A stretch of DNA of 64,000 nucleotides from Rebecca billardiae RCC1528 (Eukaryota > Haptophyta): assembly GCA_965240325.2 (NCBI GenBank), contig OZ251244.1, forward strand, positions 434,001 through 498,000, in the 5' to 3' direction. The notes beneath the pieces are model-generated. The model was given only the letters and a program-made list of their open reading frames with translations. It did no database searches and was not told the origin of the DNA. The position numbers and the translations under genes were made by a program. Positions 29,460 through 39,101 of the stretch are shown piece after piece. Each line of letters opens with the position of its first letter. Position 1 is the stretch's first letter.

Positions 29460-31498
29460 ATGTCCAACCGCCTTGCGATCGTCGGGCCCGCGGCCGAGGA
29501 GCTGCTGCGCGGTGCGTGCCGAGGCACGGCCCCCGGCGCGGCCGCTCCCACGAATAGCTGCCTGCGCCAACCACCTCTCGCCCTGCGTCCGCCGCGGCCC
29601 ACGCGCGTGCGCGCGCCTCGTGCGCTGCAGAGCTGCCCAGGACAGGCGAGGCGCTCGGCGCTGTGGATTCGGCGGGCACGCCGGCGTGCACGTGGGCCTT
29701 GTCCACCAAGTACTACTGCGCGGACGTGGAGATCCATATCCAGGCGGCAGAGTACGACTCCGGTGCGCGCGCCGCCCCTCCCTTCTGAGGCGTGGGCGCG
29801 GCCGGCGCACTCCGTCCAGCCGTATCGCAAGCGCGCGCCGGAAGCTGATTCGATGGGCGCGCGCGCGCGCACGCGCGTGGCGGCGCAGGCGAAGATCGCG
29901 CAGGCGCGCAAGCGCTCGTGCTGGCATTCTACCTCGACGACGCTGAGCCATCGACGCCGCCCAACGGCGCGCCGCCCCGCGACGACGCGCTCGGCGCGCT
30001 GCCGGCGCCGCCGCCCGCGCGCGCGCCGCGCTGGCTTGAGGCGTGGCGCGCGCACGGCGAGAGCGCAGAGCACGACACGGCGATGGTGGTCGGCGTGACG
30101 CGCGCGGGCTCGGCGCTGCGCGGCGCGGCGCTCGACGCCGCGTGCGAGGCGCTCTTCGGCTGGTGCCTCGACGCGGGCGGCTTCGAGTTTCTCCACGTGG
30201 CCCTCGGCGCGGCGGTTCAGATGCAATCTCGCGAGAAGGAAGGGCTCGCGCGATTGGTCGAGGCAGTCGAGTGCGTGGCGTGGGCGCAGACGCGCGCGCC
30301 GAGCAGGGCTGGGGCGGGGCGGCCGGTGGCGCCGCTCGCGGGCGCGGCGGCCGACTCCGCCGCACTGCCCGACGACGACGCCCTCGGCGGCAGCCACGCC
30401 GCTGGCCACGGCACGGCCGCGCCGGCGAGCGCGCCCTCCGAGCCGGCAGCAGCGTCTGACCGCTCCGCGCTCGGCGCGCGCATGCGCGAGCGCTCGGCGG
30501 CGCTGATGGAGGTGCGCGAGCTGCACGCGAGCGCGACGCGTCCGCGGGTGCAGGCCGCGCTCGAGCGGCTGCAGGCGCTCCTCGCCCGGCCGGACGCCGA
30601 CGAGAGTCCGGCTGAGTCCGGGCCACAGAGTCCGGCTGAGTCCGGGCCGCAGCCCAGCGCAGCGGCGGCACCGGACGGCGCGCCGCCGCGGGCGGGGCCG
30701 AGCCCTCCGGCGCGCGGGGCCGAGGCTGCCCGCGGGGCGGCTCGGCCGGTGGGCGTTGCGGAGGACCTGCTCGAGGTGCGCGAGCTGTACGACAGCGCGA
30801 CGCGCCCTCGCGTCCTTCGCGCGCTGGAGCAGCTGCAGCTCGCTCTGGGAGCGCCGAGCGCGCCCGCCGCCGACGCGGGCGCGCCGGCCGTTCCCACCGC
30901 CGCCGCCGCCGCCGCTGCCGAGCTGAGCCCTGCCGCCGGTGCGCCTGCGCGCGCCGCCGGCGGCATGGCGGACGCGCTGCTCGAGGCGCGCGCGCTGCAC
31001 GGCGGCGCCACCCGCCCGCGCGTGCAGCACGCCCTCGAGCGCCTTCAGGCGACGCTCGCGCGCGAGGGCGTCGCGCCGGACGCCGAGGCGGCCACGGCGG
31101 CGCCAGCGGCTGCGCCGGGCGCGGGCGCGCAAGCGGGCGGCGCGGCGGAGGGCGGCGCGAAGACGTCGTCCACCGCGCCGCCGGGCGAGGACGAGGCGCG
31201 CCGTCGCGTGCAGCAGCTGATGCGCTCCGCCGGCCTCGACGCCGACAGCGCCGCCGACCCCTCCGACGCCGACCCCGGCGCGCCACCGGACTCTGAGCGC
31301 CTGGAGGCCGTGGTCGCAGAGATGACGAAACTCAGGGACCACGGCGGCGCGCTCGACCCGGCCGAGCGGCGCGCGCGCGCGGAGCGCACCGCGCTGGAGC
31401 TCGCGAAGCTGATCGGCCTGGACGGCGAGGGCTCGGACGACGAGGAGGCCGAGGCCGGGGCTCAGAACGGCAGCGCCGCAGCCGGCTCGGGCCGCTGA
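29460..31498 (+). CDS. AAGAB-like: AAGAB/p34-like adaptin-binding chaperone with three internal repeats
   Basis: Three exons in agreeing phases: 29460-29511, 29631-29762 and 29904-31498, giving 592 residues. The N-terminal Rossmann-like domain has WALSTKYYCADVEIHI and then GAQALVLAFYLDD, matching the p34/AAGAB pattern (W-x-I-x-N-K-Y-Y-x-A-D-V, then V-Q-A-F-V-V-Y-F-D). The C-terminus (LEAVVAEMTKLRDHGGALDP, AERTALELAKLIG, then Ser-Asp-Asp-Glu) matches the AAGAB terminal helices. AAGAB chaperones assembly of the AP-1 and AP-2 clathrin adaptors. About 200 residues longer than typical: the linker carries three copies of a unit of form L-x-E-V/A-R-E/A-L-x(2,3)-A-T-R-P-R-V at residues ~262, ~350 and ~420. 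Each is followed by a Leu-rich helix and resembles the N-terminal helical hairpin of CacyBP/SIP. The 173-bp gap to the divergent MFS gene suggests a shared promoter. Confidence 0.8.
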
Positions 31499-31780
31499 CG
31501 CCATCCGCTCGTCATTTCGCTCCGCACCAACTACCAAGTTCAAGGCCCAGCCGCCTGGCACCTGGGAGTCTCCGCACCAAGCACTGCGACCGCGTACGTT
31601 CCACATCGAGGACGGCGCCGGCCGGCGGCCGCGGGACCGTGGCAACGGCGACGACATCATCATCGTCGCGGTTGGCAGTGCAGTGGCATCCATCTGATGC
31701 GTCGACATTGACGACTTTTCAGCGCCGTTCACACAGCAGTCTGAAATCATTAAATCATAGAAGTCGTACGAGAGCTAACG

Positions 31781-32923
31781 ATGGCGGCCCGCCCGTGCCC
31801 GTCGCGGGGCACCCTGCTGCTGGTGGGCTGCGCGCTCGCGCGCGCGCCGCGCGCGAGGATCGCCCCATTCTACTTCTCCGTTGGTGGTCGGCCATGCCAA
31901 CCCGCCACCGAGCCGCGCTGGAGCATCTTGCACATCCCCAAATGCGGCTCGGTCATTGAGCAACTCGGCTTGGAGTATGGCGCGGTGGACCACGCGCTCG
32001 AGCGGCACCATCCGCTGCAGCGCGCCCCGGAGGCCTGGCCGATGACGATGACGATGCTGCGCCAACCCGAGGAGCGCGTCGTCTCCATGTACATGTACTT
32101 TCTCCACCACCCACCGCCGCGTAACTACAACAACCGGAATGGTTTTGGCTTCGGCTCGCGCCCGCAGATGAAGCACGTGTACGAAGCGGTGCACGCGCAC
32201 CGGCCGGTGGCTGAGGTCTTCGAGAGGTTCCGGGGCTGCCAGAGCAACATGCTCAACCACCGGTACTGCCTGTACAAGAGCAGGTACTACGAGGAGCGCA
32301 CGACGCCGGCGCTGCGCGCGCGCTGGAGGCGAGACGCGATTCGGAAGCTGAACGCCCTCGGCTTCGTGGGGATCCTCGAGGAGCTGCGACTGAGCGTGTG
32401 CCTGCTGAACAAGGTCTTCACGGGCGAGGCGTTCTACATGCAGCGCCAGCTGCGCACCATGAACCCGACGATCACGCCAGCGGCCGCGGCAAAGGCCGCT
32501 GCGGCCGGCGGCGCAAGGGCGCGCCCTGGAGCTTTGTTTGAGACATCCACGTCGCGATTGGCGGCGGCGCGGTCGGGCATCAACGTCACGCTCGAGCCGG
32601 ACGTGATGGATGGCGCGCTGTACGGCGCGGGCCGCGCGCTGCTGAGGCGCAGGCTCGCGGCTGCCAACGTGAGCGAGGCGACGTGCGCGCGAGTGCCCGA
32701 CGACTATGTGCGCACGTGCGCGTGCACGCGGCCGGCGAGCCTTTCGTCGTCGAAGGCAGCAAACAAGCGGGAGGTGCCGCAAGCGCCGGTCTTGCCGGCG
32801 TGCTCGGAGGCGCAAGTTGCCACGGCCTCAGATGCGCGCGCCATCCGGGCGGCGGTGGACGGCATCGCTGGCGCTGGCTGCTGTGCCGTGCTGCCGCGGC
32901 CGCGGCGCTCGGCGGTGGTCTAA
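31781..32923 (+). CDS. Secretory-pathway sulfotransferase (type 2 family)
   Basis: Single exon, 380 residues. The N-terminal hydrophobic segment (TLLLVGCALA) is a possible signal anchor. ILHIPKCGSVIEQLG (residues 49-63) matches the 5'-phosphosulfate loop (H-x-P-K-x-G-x-S/T), although the usual Gly-Thr before Ser is altered. MLRQPEERVVSMYMYF (92-107) matches the 3'-phosphate site, with Arg94 and Ser102 in the expected positions. FVGILEELRLSVCLLNKVF fits the later conserved helix found in heparan-sulfate 2-O and related sulfotransferases. Expected reaction: transfer of sulfate from PAPS to a polysaccharide or glycoprotein glycan in the Golgi. The C-terminal 100 residues are Cys-containing and less conserved. 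Confidence 0.72.
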   Translation: MAARPCPSRGTLLLVGCALARAPRARIAPFYFSVGGRPCQPATEPRWSILHIPKCGSVIEQLGLEYGAVDHALERHHPLQRAPEAWPMTMTMLRQPEERVVSMYMYFLHHPPPRNYNNRNGFGFGSRPQMKHVYEAVHAHRPVAEVFERFRGCQSNMLNHRYCLYKSRYYEERTTPALRARWRRDAIRKLNALGFVGILEELRLSVCLLNKVFTGEAFYMQRQLRTMNPTITPAAAAKAAAAGGARARPGALFETSTSRLAAARSGINVTLEPDVMDGALYGAGRALLRRRLAAANVSEATCARVPDDYVRTCACTRPASLSSSKAANKREVPQAPVLPACSEAQVATASDARAIRAAVDGIAGAGCCAVLPRPRRSAVV

Positions 32924-33122
32924 TGAATGCGTGTTACAGTAATGATCTCGGCCGACAAGGACTAAGGAGACGCTGACATACAGGCCCACCGCGACTGCGC
33001 GTCGTTCATTCATGTTCCCAACGGCAAGGACTGCACAAGCGGCCCTGCCGTGGTCACGTCAGTCTCGTCAGATGACGTTGAGTCATCATTGATGACGACG
33101 CGAATGATATGTTATATGTGTA

Positions 33123-35109
33123 AACTTTTCTGAGGATAGCGCACCAGCAAAATCCCTTGACCGTCATCCGGATTTCACGGAGGCCGCGTTCGGAGGCTGA
33201 AACGCGCCATGGCGCGGCCCATCCTCGCACGACCGCTCTCGCGAGATCGCGACCGTGCGACCTGCGCCGCGGCGCTCGACGCGCTCTTTCTGCTCGGAGG
33301 CCGCGAGGGCCCCCAGGTGCGCCAGATCGCGAGCGCGCACCTTCCTCCTCGCCGCGCTCGCCGAGCACGAGCCGATCTGCAGCAGATGTGCAAGGAGCCG
33401 CATTGGCCGTGCTCGCGCGCGCGCGGCACGGGCGACACAAAATTTGTTTAGCGGGACCTTTGCACGCATTCCATTCTTTGATGATGGTACCCTTGAGCCC
33501 CGGACTAGGTCCCGCTAAACGCTTTCGCTCGTTGGCGCTGCGTGCGCGCGCAAAGGAGCCACTCCAAAGGCAGCGCACACAGGCAGTTGCAGTGAGTAGT
33601 TCTCCTCCTGGGCGGCCTCCATGGCCTCGAGCGTGGTGACGAGCGCGTCGGTGACCACCACGTGGTCCACCTTGGTGGCGCCGGACAGTCCGGCCGACCC
33701 TCGCCGGACTCCACCCTTGCCGCGCGCTGACTGTTTGCCGGTCGTGCAGCTGCGCCGCCAACCGCTCGGCGCGAGCGGCGAGCGGCCACATGGTGACACA
33801 AGATGGTCGAAGACGTGGCAGCGCGGTGGTGCGTGCGATTGGGGGACCCCATTTGAGCTACGACACGGGCGCGCGCGCTCGTCCGTGCTCATCACGGTGG
33901 CGGACGCGCGCGCCGCGCGCTCGTCGGCTGTGCAACGATGACCGTTAGGCAGCTTTTGGGTGTCTGCTGCGGCCACAGCTCGCCGGCACGGGCCCTATGG
34001 TGGCAGCGAGTGGTACGCGGCGTTGTACTAGGTCCGTGCGCGCCACGCACGACGCTCGGCAGGCTCGCCCTCGGACCATTGGCTGAGCCCTACTCGCCGC
34101 GCGCGCCGCGCGCAGCAGCCGCTCGGCAGCTGCTTCGGGCGCGAAGCGCGCCCCGCGCGCTGCACGTGGGCGCGACGATTTGGTGCAGCGAGCGTGCGCG
34201 AGTGTGTGCGCGTGATGGGCACCACCATGGCGCTACTTGCCATGCACATCTGCCTCTCGCCACGCCTTCGACACGATAGCTGCGACTGCTGCTCGGAGGT
34301 GCGCTCGAGCGCTCGCACGCGTAGTTGAATCTGGGCTCGGCGGCGACCGCGTGGGCGAGGGGCAGCGCGCTGCACGGTGGCGGAGCGCGTGCGGAGCGCA
34401 GCCTACACCTCCTACACGCTCCATCCAGACACATCGCGCATGCTCGCGCGACCTCCTCGGTCCATCACGCGCGCGTGCGCGCGCAAGCAGGTGTGCAGCC
34501 AGCTGTGCGCGAACACGGCGCGCCGCGTTGGCGCGCGCGCACCGATACCCGTGCGCAGCTCGACGAGCGAGCGCGGTGTGTTTCGACGCGTATGGGGAGG
34601 CTCGAATTTACGCGCGCGCACGCGCCGGCCCTCGCCGCCCCTTCGCTCGCCCACGCCTCATCTGTGCGCTTGGCGTTTGCAGGCAGCTGCTCATCCTTTC
34701 CAACACTTGCACAAACGAGCAGATGGGTCTGCGCGAGGTCGATTGGTGCGTCAGATATTCGGCAACGACCAGCCCCGCTCGTGTGCCGCCGCTCGTGCTA
34801 CTCTTGACGACCACCTCTGGCTCGGTCGCGCGCACGAGGCTGCTCGCGGCCCCAATCGTGCCGTGTACCGTCAAGCTGTACCGTGCGCAGCGAGGCGCAC
34901 TCAGACGTCGGCATGGGCTCGCATGCGAGGGCCCAACAGTGCGATGCGTCGATGGAGCATGCTCCGGATACGCTTCGGCGCACTTCCCGACGCGCACGAG
35001 CCGCTCGAAGGCGCGGAAGGGCGTCCAAAGGGGGCATCCGCCATTTTGCGCCACTTCGGCCCGGATGACGGTCAAGGGATTTAGCTGGTGCGCTATCCTC
35101 AGAAAAGTT
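33123..35109. mobile_element. 2-kb TIR element with TA target duplication
   Basis: A 49-bp terminal repeat at 33123-33171 (starting AACTTTTCTGAGGATAGCGC) matches the reverse complement of 35061-35109 with one mismatch. TA dinucleotides flank both ends (33121-33122 and 35110-35111), as in Tc1/mariner-type or related elements. The interior is high GC with fragmented open frames on both strands (minus 34608-35075, minus 33515-33976) and no recognisable DDE/D motif. I read it as a non-autonomous or decayed element. A 14-bp inverted repeat nests inside at 33444-33518. Confidence 0.8.
33444..33518. repeat. Nested 14-bp inverted repeat
   Basis: GTTTAGCGGGACCT (33444-33457) and AGGTCCCGCTAAAC (33505-33518) are perfect complements around a 47-nt centre of lower GC. 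It could be a tiny MITE or a hairpin inserted in the larger element. Confidence 0.8.
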
Positions 35110-35114
35110 TAATC

Positions 35115-35146
<32 letters not shown>

Positions 35147-35162
35147 ATAATATTGAGCGCGT

Positions 35163-35280
35163 CCTATAGAACAGCGTCGCTCTTTGGAGCCGAACTTGAC
35201 TCTTGTGAGTCTTGTCTCTTGAGCAGGGACCGTGGAACTTGACCCCGCATTTGGCGCCATTTCCCAGCGAAGTGCCCCAT
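35163..35280 (-). repeat. Dispersed repeat fragment, copy 2 of an inverted pair
   Basis: Reverse complement of the fragment at 18473-18546, keeping the same ordered blocks, with two blocks duplicated or retained here that are missing there. It lies just outside the 2-kb TIR element, next to a TA tract (35116-35148). Confidence 0.75.
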
Positions 35281-35585
35281 GCTGGCATGCATCATCTCGG
35301 CGGGGCTGGCACGCTCGGCACACGCTCATGAGCGCTCGCTTCGCGGTGCGGCAGGCCTTGGGTAGACCAGGCAGACATCTCGCGACCGCATTACCGGGCC
35401 ATGCGCGCACCACATCCGCGCTACGTGGCCTGCGCGCTGGACGACTGAGAGTCATTCAGTCAATGCCGACCCACTGGCATTCCACCAAAGGAATGAAATT
35501 GATTCCACTCCCCCCCGAGTCGCCTTCAGAGGGCGTCGACAAGCGCAGAGCGGGTGCGCGGGAGTAAGGGGAGTTCGACCAACTC
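35281..35585. other. 5' flank of the Cu monooxygenase gene
   Basis: No gene recognised. It probably includes the promoter and 5' leader of the gene starting at 35586. Confidence 0.4.
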
Positions 35586-37061
35586 GTGCGCTTCCCGCCG
35601 CCGCGGGCCCCGTGTACGCCCGTCGTCGCCCTCGCCGCGTGGGGCGGGCCATCAAGTGACATGGCGAGCACTGCTTGCGGTGCGTCAGCAATCTCCGTGT
35701 TGGCGGCGGCTGTCATGGCCTCGCCGGGCGAGCTGGTTGCATCGGCGACGCGCAATGCCACCATGCTTCGTGTCGTGCCCCCGCGCCCGTTCGAGATGGC
35801 GGTGACACCTGGGCAGGACGTGTACATGTGCACACTACTCAGGCTGGTCGTGCCCGCAGGTGAGCCAGTACCTGTCGTCAAGCGCATTCACTACCTCCCG
35901 TCGCCCGGGAGCAGAAAGAACGTCCACCACATCGTTATCCGGTCATGTGACGACGACGAGCGCGCGCACGGCGCACTCGGCGAGCCTTACCCCTGCAACG
36001 CCGACCGACGCAAGCTGGACCACTGCCCGGAATACTGGTTTGACGGCCTCCCCGTTCGTTATCCCACCGGGCTGGCGGAAGCGCTCCCGCGCACCGTGAT
36101 GCTTGAGGTGCACTACAAGCCCGTCGATGGGCTCCCCAGGCGATTCACCGATCAGTCAGGCGTAGCGCTCAAACTTGAACCTGCCCACACGCTCGCGGGC
36201 ACGCCGAAGAAGATTGCGCAGGCCAGTGCGCGCCTACAGGTGACACCGCCATTCATCATCTCGCGCGTGGGTATCGGCACGACCGCCATCTCCCACGCCG
36301 AGGCCCCGGGGCAGCATCTGCGGATGGAGATCCCGCCAGGCAAGCCACGCTTCGACCTGCGCTTCGACTGCCCGGCGTCGTGCATCACGTGTGTGCTCCG
36401 CACCCTGCGCGCGGACGCGTTCGCCATCCTCTCGATGTGGACCCACATGCACGCGCGCGGCGTCGCCGCACTCACCGAGATCGTGCCGCCGAGTGGCAAG
36501 CCCGTCGCGCTGGAGCCGCTGTTCATCCGGGTGAAACCGTACCACACGCCGCCTGTGCTGCTGCGCCGCGGCGATGCCGTGCGCCTCACGTGCACGTTCA
36601 ACACCACCGGCCGCACAGAGCCCACCTTGATTGGTGAGAGCCACGCGCACGAGGAGATGTGCCTGGCCTCCCTGATTGGCGCGACCATCGTGGCGCCTGG
36701 TGCGCAGCTCGGGCGGAACGGCTCTGCAGGCGCGAGGCGAGCAGCGGGCGGAGAGTGCGTGCATCCGCCGCCAGAGCTCGCAGCGTCACCGCGAGCACAT
36801 CAGGGAGCAGGCAGCGGAGGCAGGCCCGCGTCCGAGGCGGCCGCGTCGTTTGAACACGCACTTCCGCTGGCATCGTCAGCTGCGCCTGCGGGAGCAGCAG
36901 CCATCAGTCGGCATGCTGCCGGCACCAGCGGCTGTCCATGCAGCCGTGCGTGCCACGTGCTGATGACAGCGAGCTGCCCTCCTGCATCAGCCGCGCCTAC
37001 TCGGCGGCACCGCCGCGGCCGAGCCGGCCCGCCGAGCCACGCCTACGGGCATCAGTCATAA
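35586..37061 (+). CDS. Copper type II, ascorbate-dependent monooxygenase (PHM/DBH-like)
   Basis: Single exon, 491 residues; a later Met (at 35716) could be the start. All copper ligands of the PHM/DBH fold are visible. CuA: the pair His114-His115 (NVHHIVIRSC) and His176 (VMLEVHYKPV). CuB: His287 and His289 (WTHMHARG) and Met358 (HAHEEMCLASL). The structural cysteines around MCTLL, IRSCDDD, YPCNAD and DHCPEYW are also in place. The family hydroxylates C-H bonds with O2 and ascorbate. Animal members act on dopamine or glycine-extended peptides, and algal substrates are unknown. No DOMON domain or clear membrane anchor is present. The ~130-residue C-terminal tail (after ~362) is low-complexity Ala/Ser/Arg. 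The N-terminal ~50 residues are Ala-rich and may be a leader. Confidence 0.82.
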   Translation: MRFPPPRAPCTPVVALAAWGGPSSDMASTACGASAISVLAAAVMASPGELVASATRNATMLRVVPPRPFEMAVTPGQDVYMCTLLRLVVPAGEPVPVVKRIHYLPSPGSRKNVHHIVIRSCDDDERAHGALGEPYPCNADRRKLDHCPEYWFDGLPVRYPTGLAEALPRTVMLEVHYKPVDGLPRRFTDQSGVALKLEPAHTLAGTPKKIAQASARLQVTPPFIISRVGIGTTAISHAEAPGQHLRMEIPPGKPRFDLRFDCPASCITCVLRTLRADAFAILSMWTHMHARGVAALTEIVPPSGKPVALEPLFIRVKPYHTPPVLLRRGDAVRLTCTFNTTGRTEPTLIGESHAHEEMCLASLIGATIVAPGAQLGRNGSAGARRAAGGECVHPPPELAASPRAHQGAGSGGRPASEAAASFEHALPLASSAAPAGAAAISRHAAGTSGCPCSRACHVLMTASCPPASAAPTRRHRRGRAGPPSHAYGHQS

Positions 37062-38398
37062 CGCTGGGCGTCCGAACAGGAGCCGCGGCCCCGCCCCCAG
37101 CGCACCGGCCCGCGGGCCGGTCCCGCCTCGCAAGGGGGGGGCAGCCACGCCAGTCTCTGGTGTGCCTGGTGCTGCGAAGAGGTCCAAGAGTTGGAAGAAG
37201 AAGCACCGCGCGGACGGCTCGCTGAGGCCGGCTGCGGGTACGCGACGGGTCAATCGTGCTGACAAGGCGCGTGCGGGCCCGACGCCGCAGCTTCCCAACT
37301 CTGGCCCCTTCCGCGAGCTTGCGCCTTCGGCATCGTCGGAGCCGTCGTCGCGGCCGTCCCGCATGTCTTCGGACAGCCAAGAGGCCGAGGGCGGCCATCG
37401 CCCTCAGGGTGATGGCGCCCCGGCTGCGGCGTCTGGGCATGCGGGCGCGGCGTCGGCGACGACCGACGAGGTCGTGGGCGCGCTCTTCGCGGGCCCACTC
37501 GCCCCGATGGGGCGTGGGGCCGCGCCTGGCCCTGCTCACAAGGTGTATGTGTTCGAGGCAGGCAAAGGCTCTGTGCCACAACCGGGGTAGGTGGGCAGCC
37601 AGGGGCTGGCGGCAACCGAGAGGGGCCGCTTTCCCCCGCCCCCGCTGCTTGCGAAGGCGGCGGGGGTGCGCTGCTTGCCTTCGCGGGCGAGCAGCGCGCA
37701 GTTTACGCCGGGCATGTGGACCTGCCCACCCTTCATCTTCCAGTTCTTCCCTTCGGCTGGGGCTCGATCAGTCGACGCGGCGTCGCTCACAGCGCAGGCA
37801 GGTGTTTGGCGTGGCTGCACTCTCGAGGTGGCTGGGATACAACATCCAGGTGCAGCACCCTCCCCGTGTGGTGTCAGAGCGCGCTCTCGAGCGCGTGCCT
37901 GCGAGCGCGGGGCGGCCGCTTGCTGCAATGGCCGCCTCGATGAGGTGCGGCAACGCGCCCCTCACCTGCCTGCGCCGGTCTGTTTTGTGGCGGTGTCTTT
38001 GTGCAGTGTTGGATAGCGTTAATCACGCCTTAACCAAGTGTGCACGTTAAATCATAGTAAACTGTAACGGCTTAGAACTGCTTATTCTAATAAATTGTCA
38101 GATGGCGGCCGATAGCCCGGTACGTATATATATACCGTACTGCTAGGCCGCGTAGTGACCAGCCAGCGGTCACCGGGCCGGGCATACGGATTACGGGGCA
38201 TACTGCATAGCACCGGCGCCGGCGGCCGGCGCGCGGCGGCGCGCTGACCGGCTGACTCCCCTTCAACGGGCCGGCTTATTATTCCCGGCGCCGGAGAGCC
38301 AAGATGAGCAGAGCAAGAGCAGAGCGCGCCAGCATAGGCCGCCCGTGGCGCGGCGCGCGCCGGCGGCCGTTTTATTTTTTTTATTATATTTCTATTAT

Positions 38399-38706
38399 TT
38401 AACGACGTGGCAGCATCGGACAAGCGTCAGGCTCAGAGTGCAACAGACACATAGAATGCGTCCGCGCCTTCCGTCCAGGTCAGACAGTGCGCCACCCGCA
38501 GCCCTGCCCCCCTACGGGAGCGGGGCCGGGATGGAGCACCGCCTCGGCCTGGGGCACGCGGCGGCGACATATTATAAATTTATATATTATACAGTAGTAT
38601 CATGGCCCGCGGTGAAGGGCGGAGCGCGTAGCGTGGAGCCCCGCCGGGGGCCCTCATATATATATATATTAACGACGTGGTATGCAACGGGCAGGCGTCA
38701 GAGTCA
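38399..38706 (+). repeat. Pair of ~38-bp direct repeats
   Basis: TTAACGACGTGG begins both units (38399-38437 and 38669-38706), and both continue with related GCA/AACGG-CA-GCGTCAG-CTCAG sequence. A looser relative is seen near 49065. The spacer holds the GC hairpin repeat copy at 38602-38656. Confidence 0.65.
38602..38656 (+). repeat. Dispersed GC hairpin repeat, copy 2
   Basis: Same 5' end (ATGGCCCGCGGTG), middle (GGAGCGCG, GCGTGGAGCCC) and 3' GGGCCCT end as 18352-18411, with small deletions. It is flanked on both sides by TA-rich DNA. Confidence 0.7.
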
Positions 38707-39101
38707 GCAAGCTGTAGCAGCAGATCGAGCAGCAGAGACAAACACCAGGATCAGCGCTCCTCGCCGTCGTCCCCCCCCCTCGTAGTCGCCCATCACTCCA
38801 TCGCCGAGCGGAAGCTCGACGCACCGTCTGGCGTCGACGCGCGCGCGCCACCGCGGTGGTCGCGGTGCCACGCGTAGTCGTCAGCCGTCGTCTCGATGAA
38901 GTAGCAGTCGTCGTATGCACTCAATGCAGCGCCCCCGCGGGCGCGTGCCCCCAGGCGCACGTGCGCCATGCGCGCGCGGGCGATGAGCATCTTGGCATGG
39001 CCACGCAGGCTGCAGCGCATGCCCAATACTAGTATATAGCTATATGATATTATATTGTTTTCATTATTATTATAATAATATATATAGGTATATATTATTT
39101 A

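Larger units (their letters stand above)
37062..39101. other. Repeat-rich intergenic region, no firm gene
   Basis: A 142-residue open frame at 37162-37590 (AAKRSKSWKKKHRADGSLRP... VYVFEAGKGSVPQPG) and the frame after it to 38050 have some protein-like composition but no domain. They could be remnants of an element-encoded protein. From 38050 to 39100 the sequence is AT-rich with TA tracts (38118-38133, 38568-38591, 38656-38669, 39047-39101), the second GC hairpin repeat (38602-38656) and a direct repeat (38399-38437, 38669-38706). Confidence 0.4.

Noticed and set aside
29361-31286. 641-residue minus-strand frame
   Set aside because: Antisense to the AAGAB-like gene and Arg/Pro/Ala-rich throughout.
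29288-31750. In-frame N-terminal extension of the MFS transporter to 31750
   Set aside because: It would overlap the AAGAB-like gene on the other strand. The extension is low complexity, and the Met at 29287 gives a normal leader.
33157-33639. 160-residue ORF at the start of the TIR element as a transposase
   Set aside because: No DDE/D or helix-turn-helix pattern, and no frame is favoured over the others.
37162-37590. 142-residue ORF with a Lys-rich start
   Set aside because: Some protein-like features but no domain, no neighbour logic and a repeat-rich setting. Kept only as a remark.
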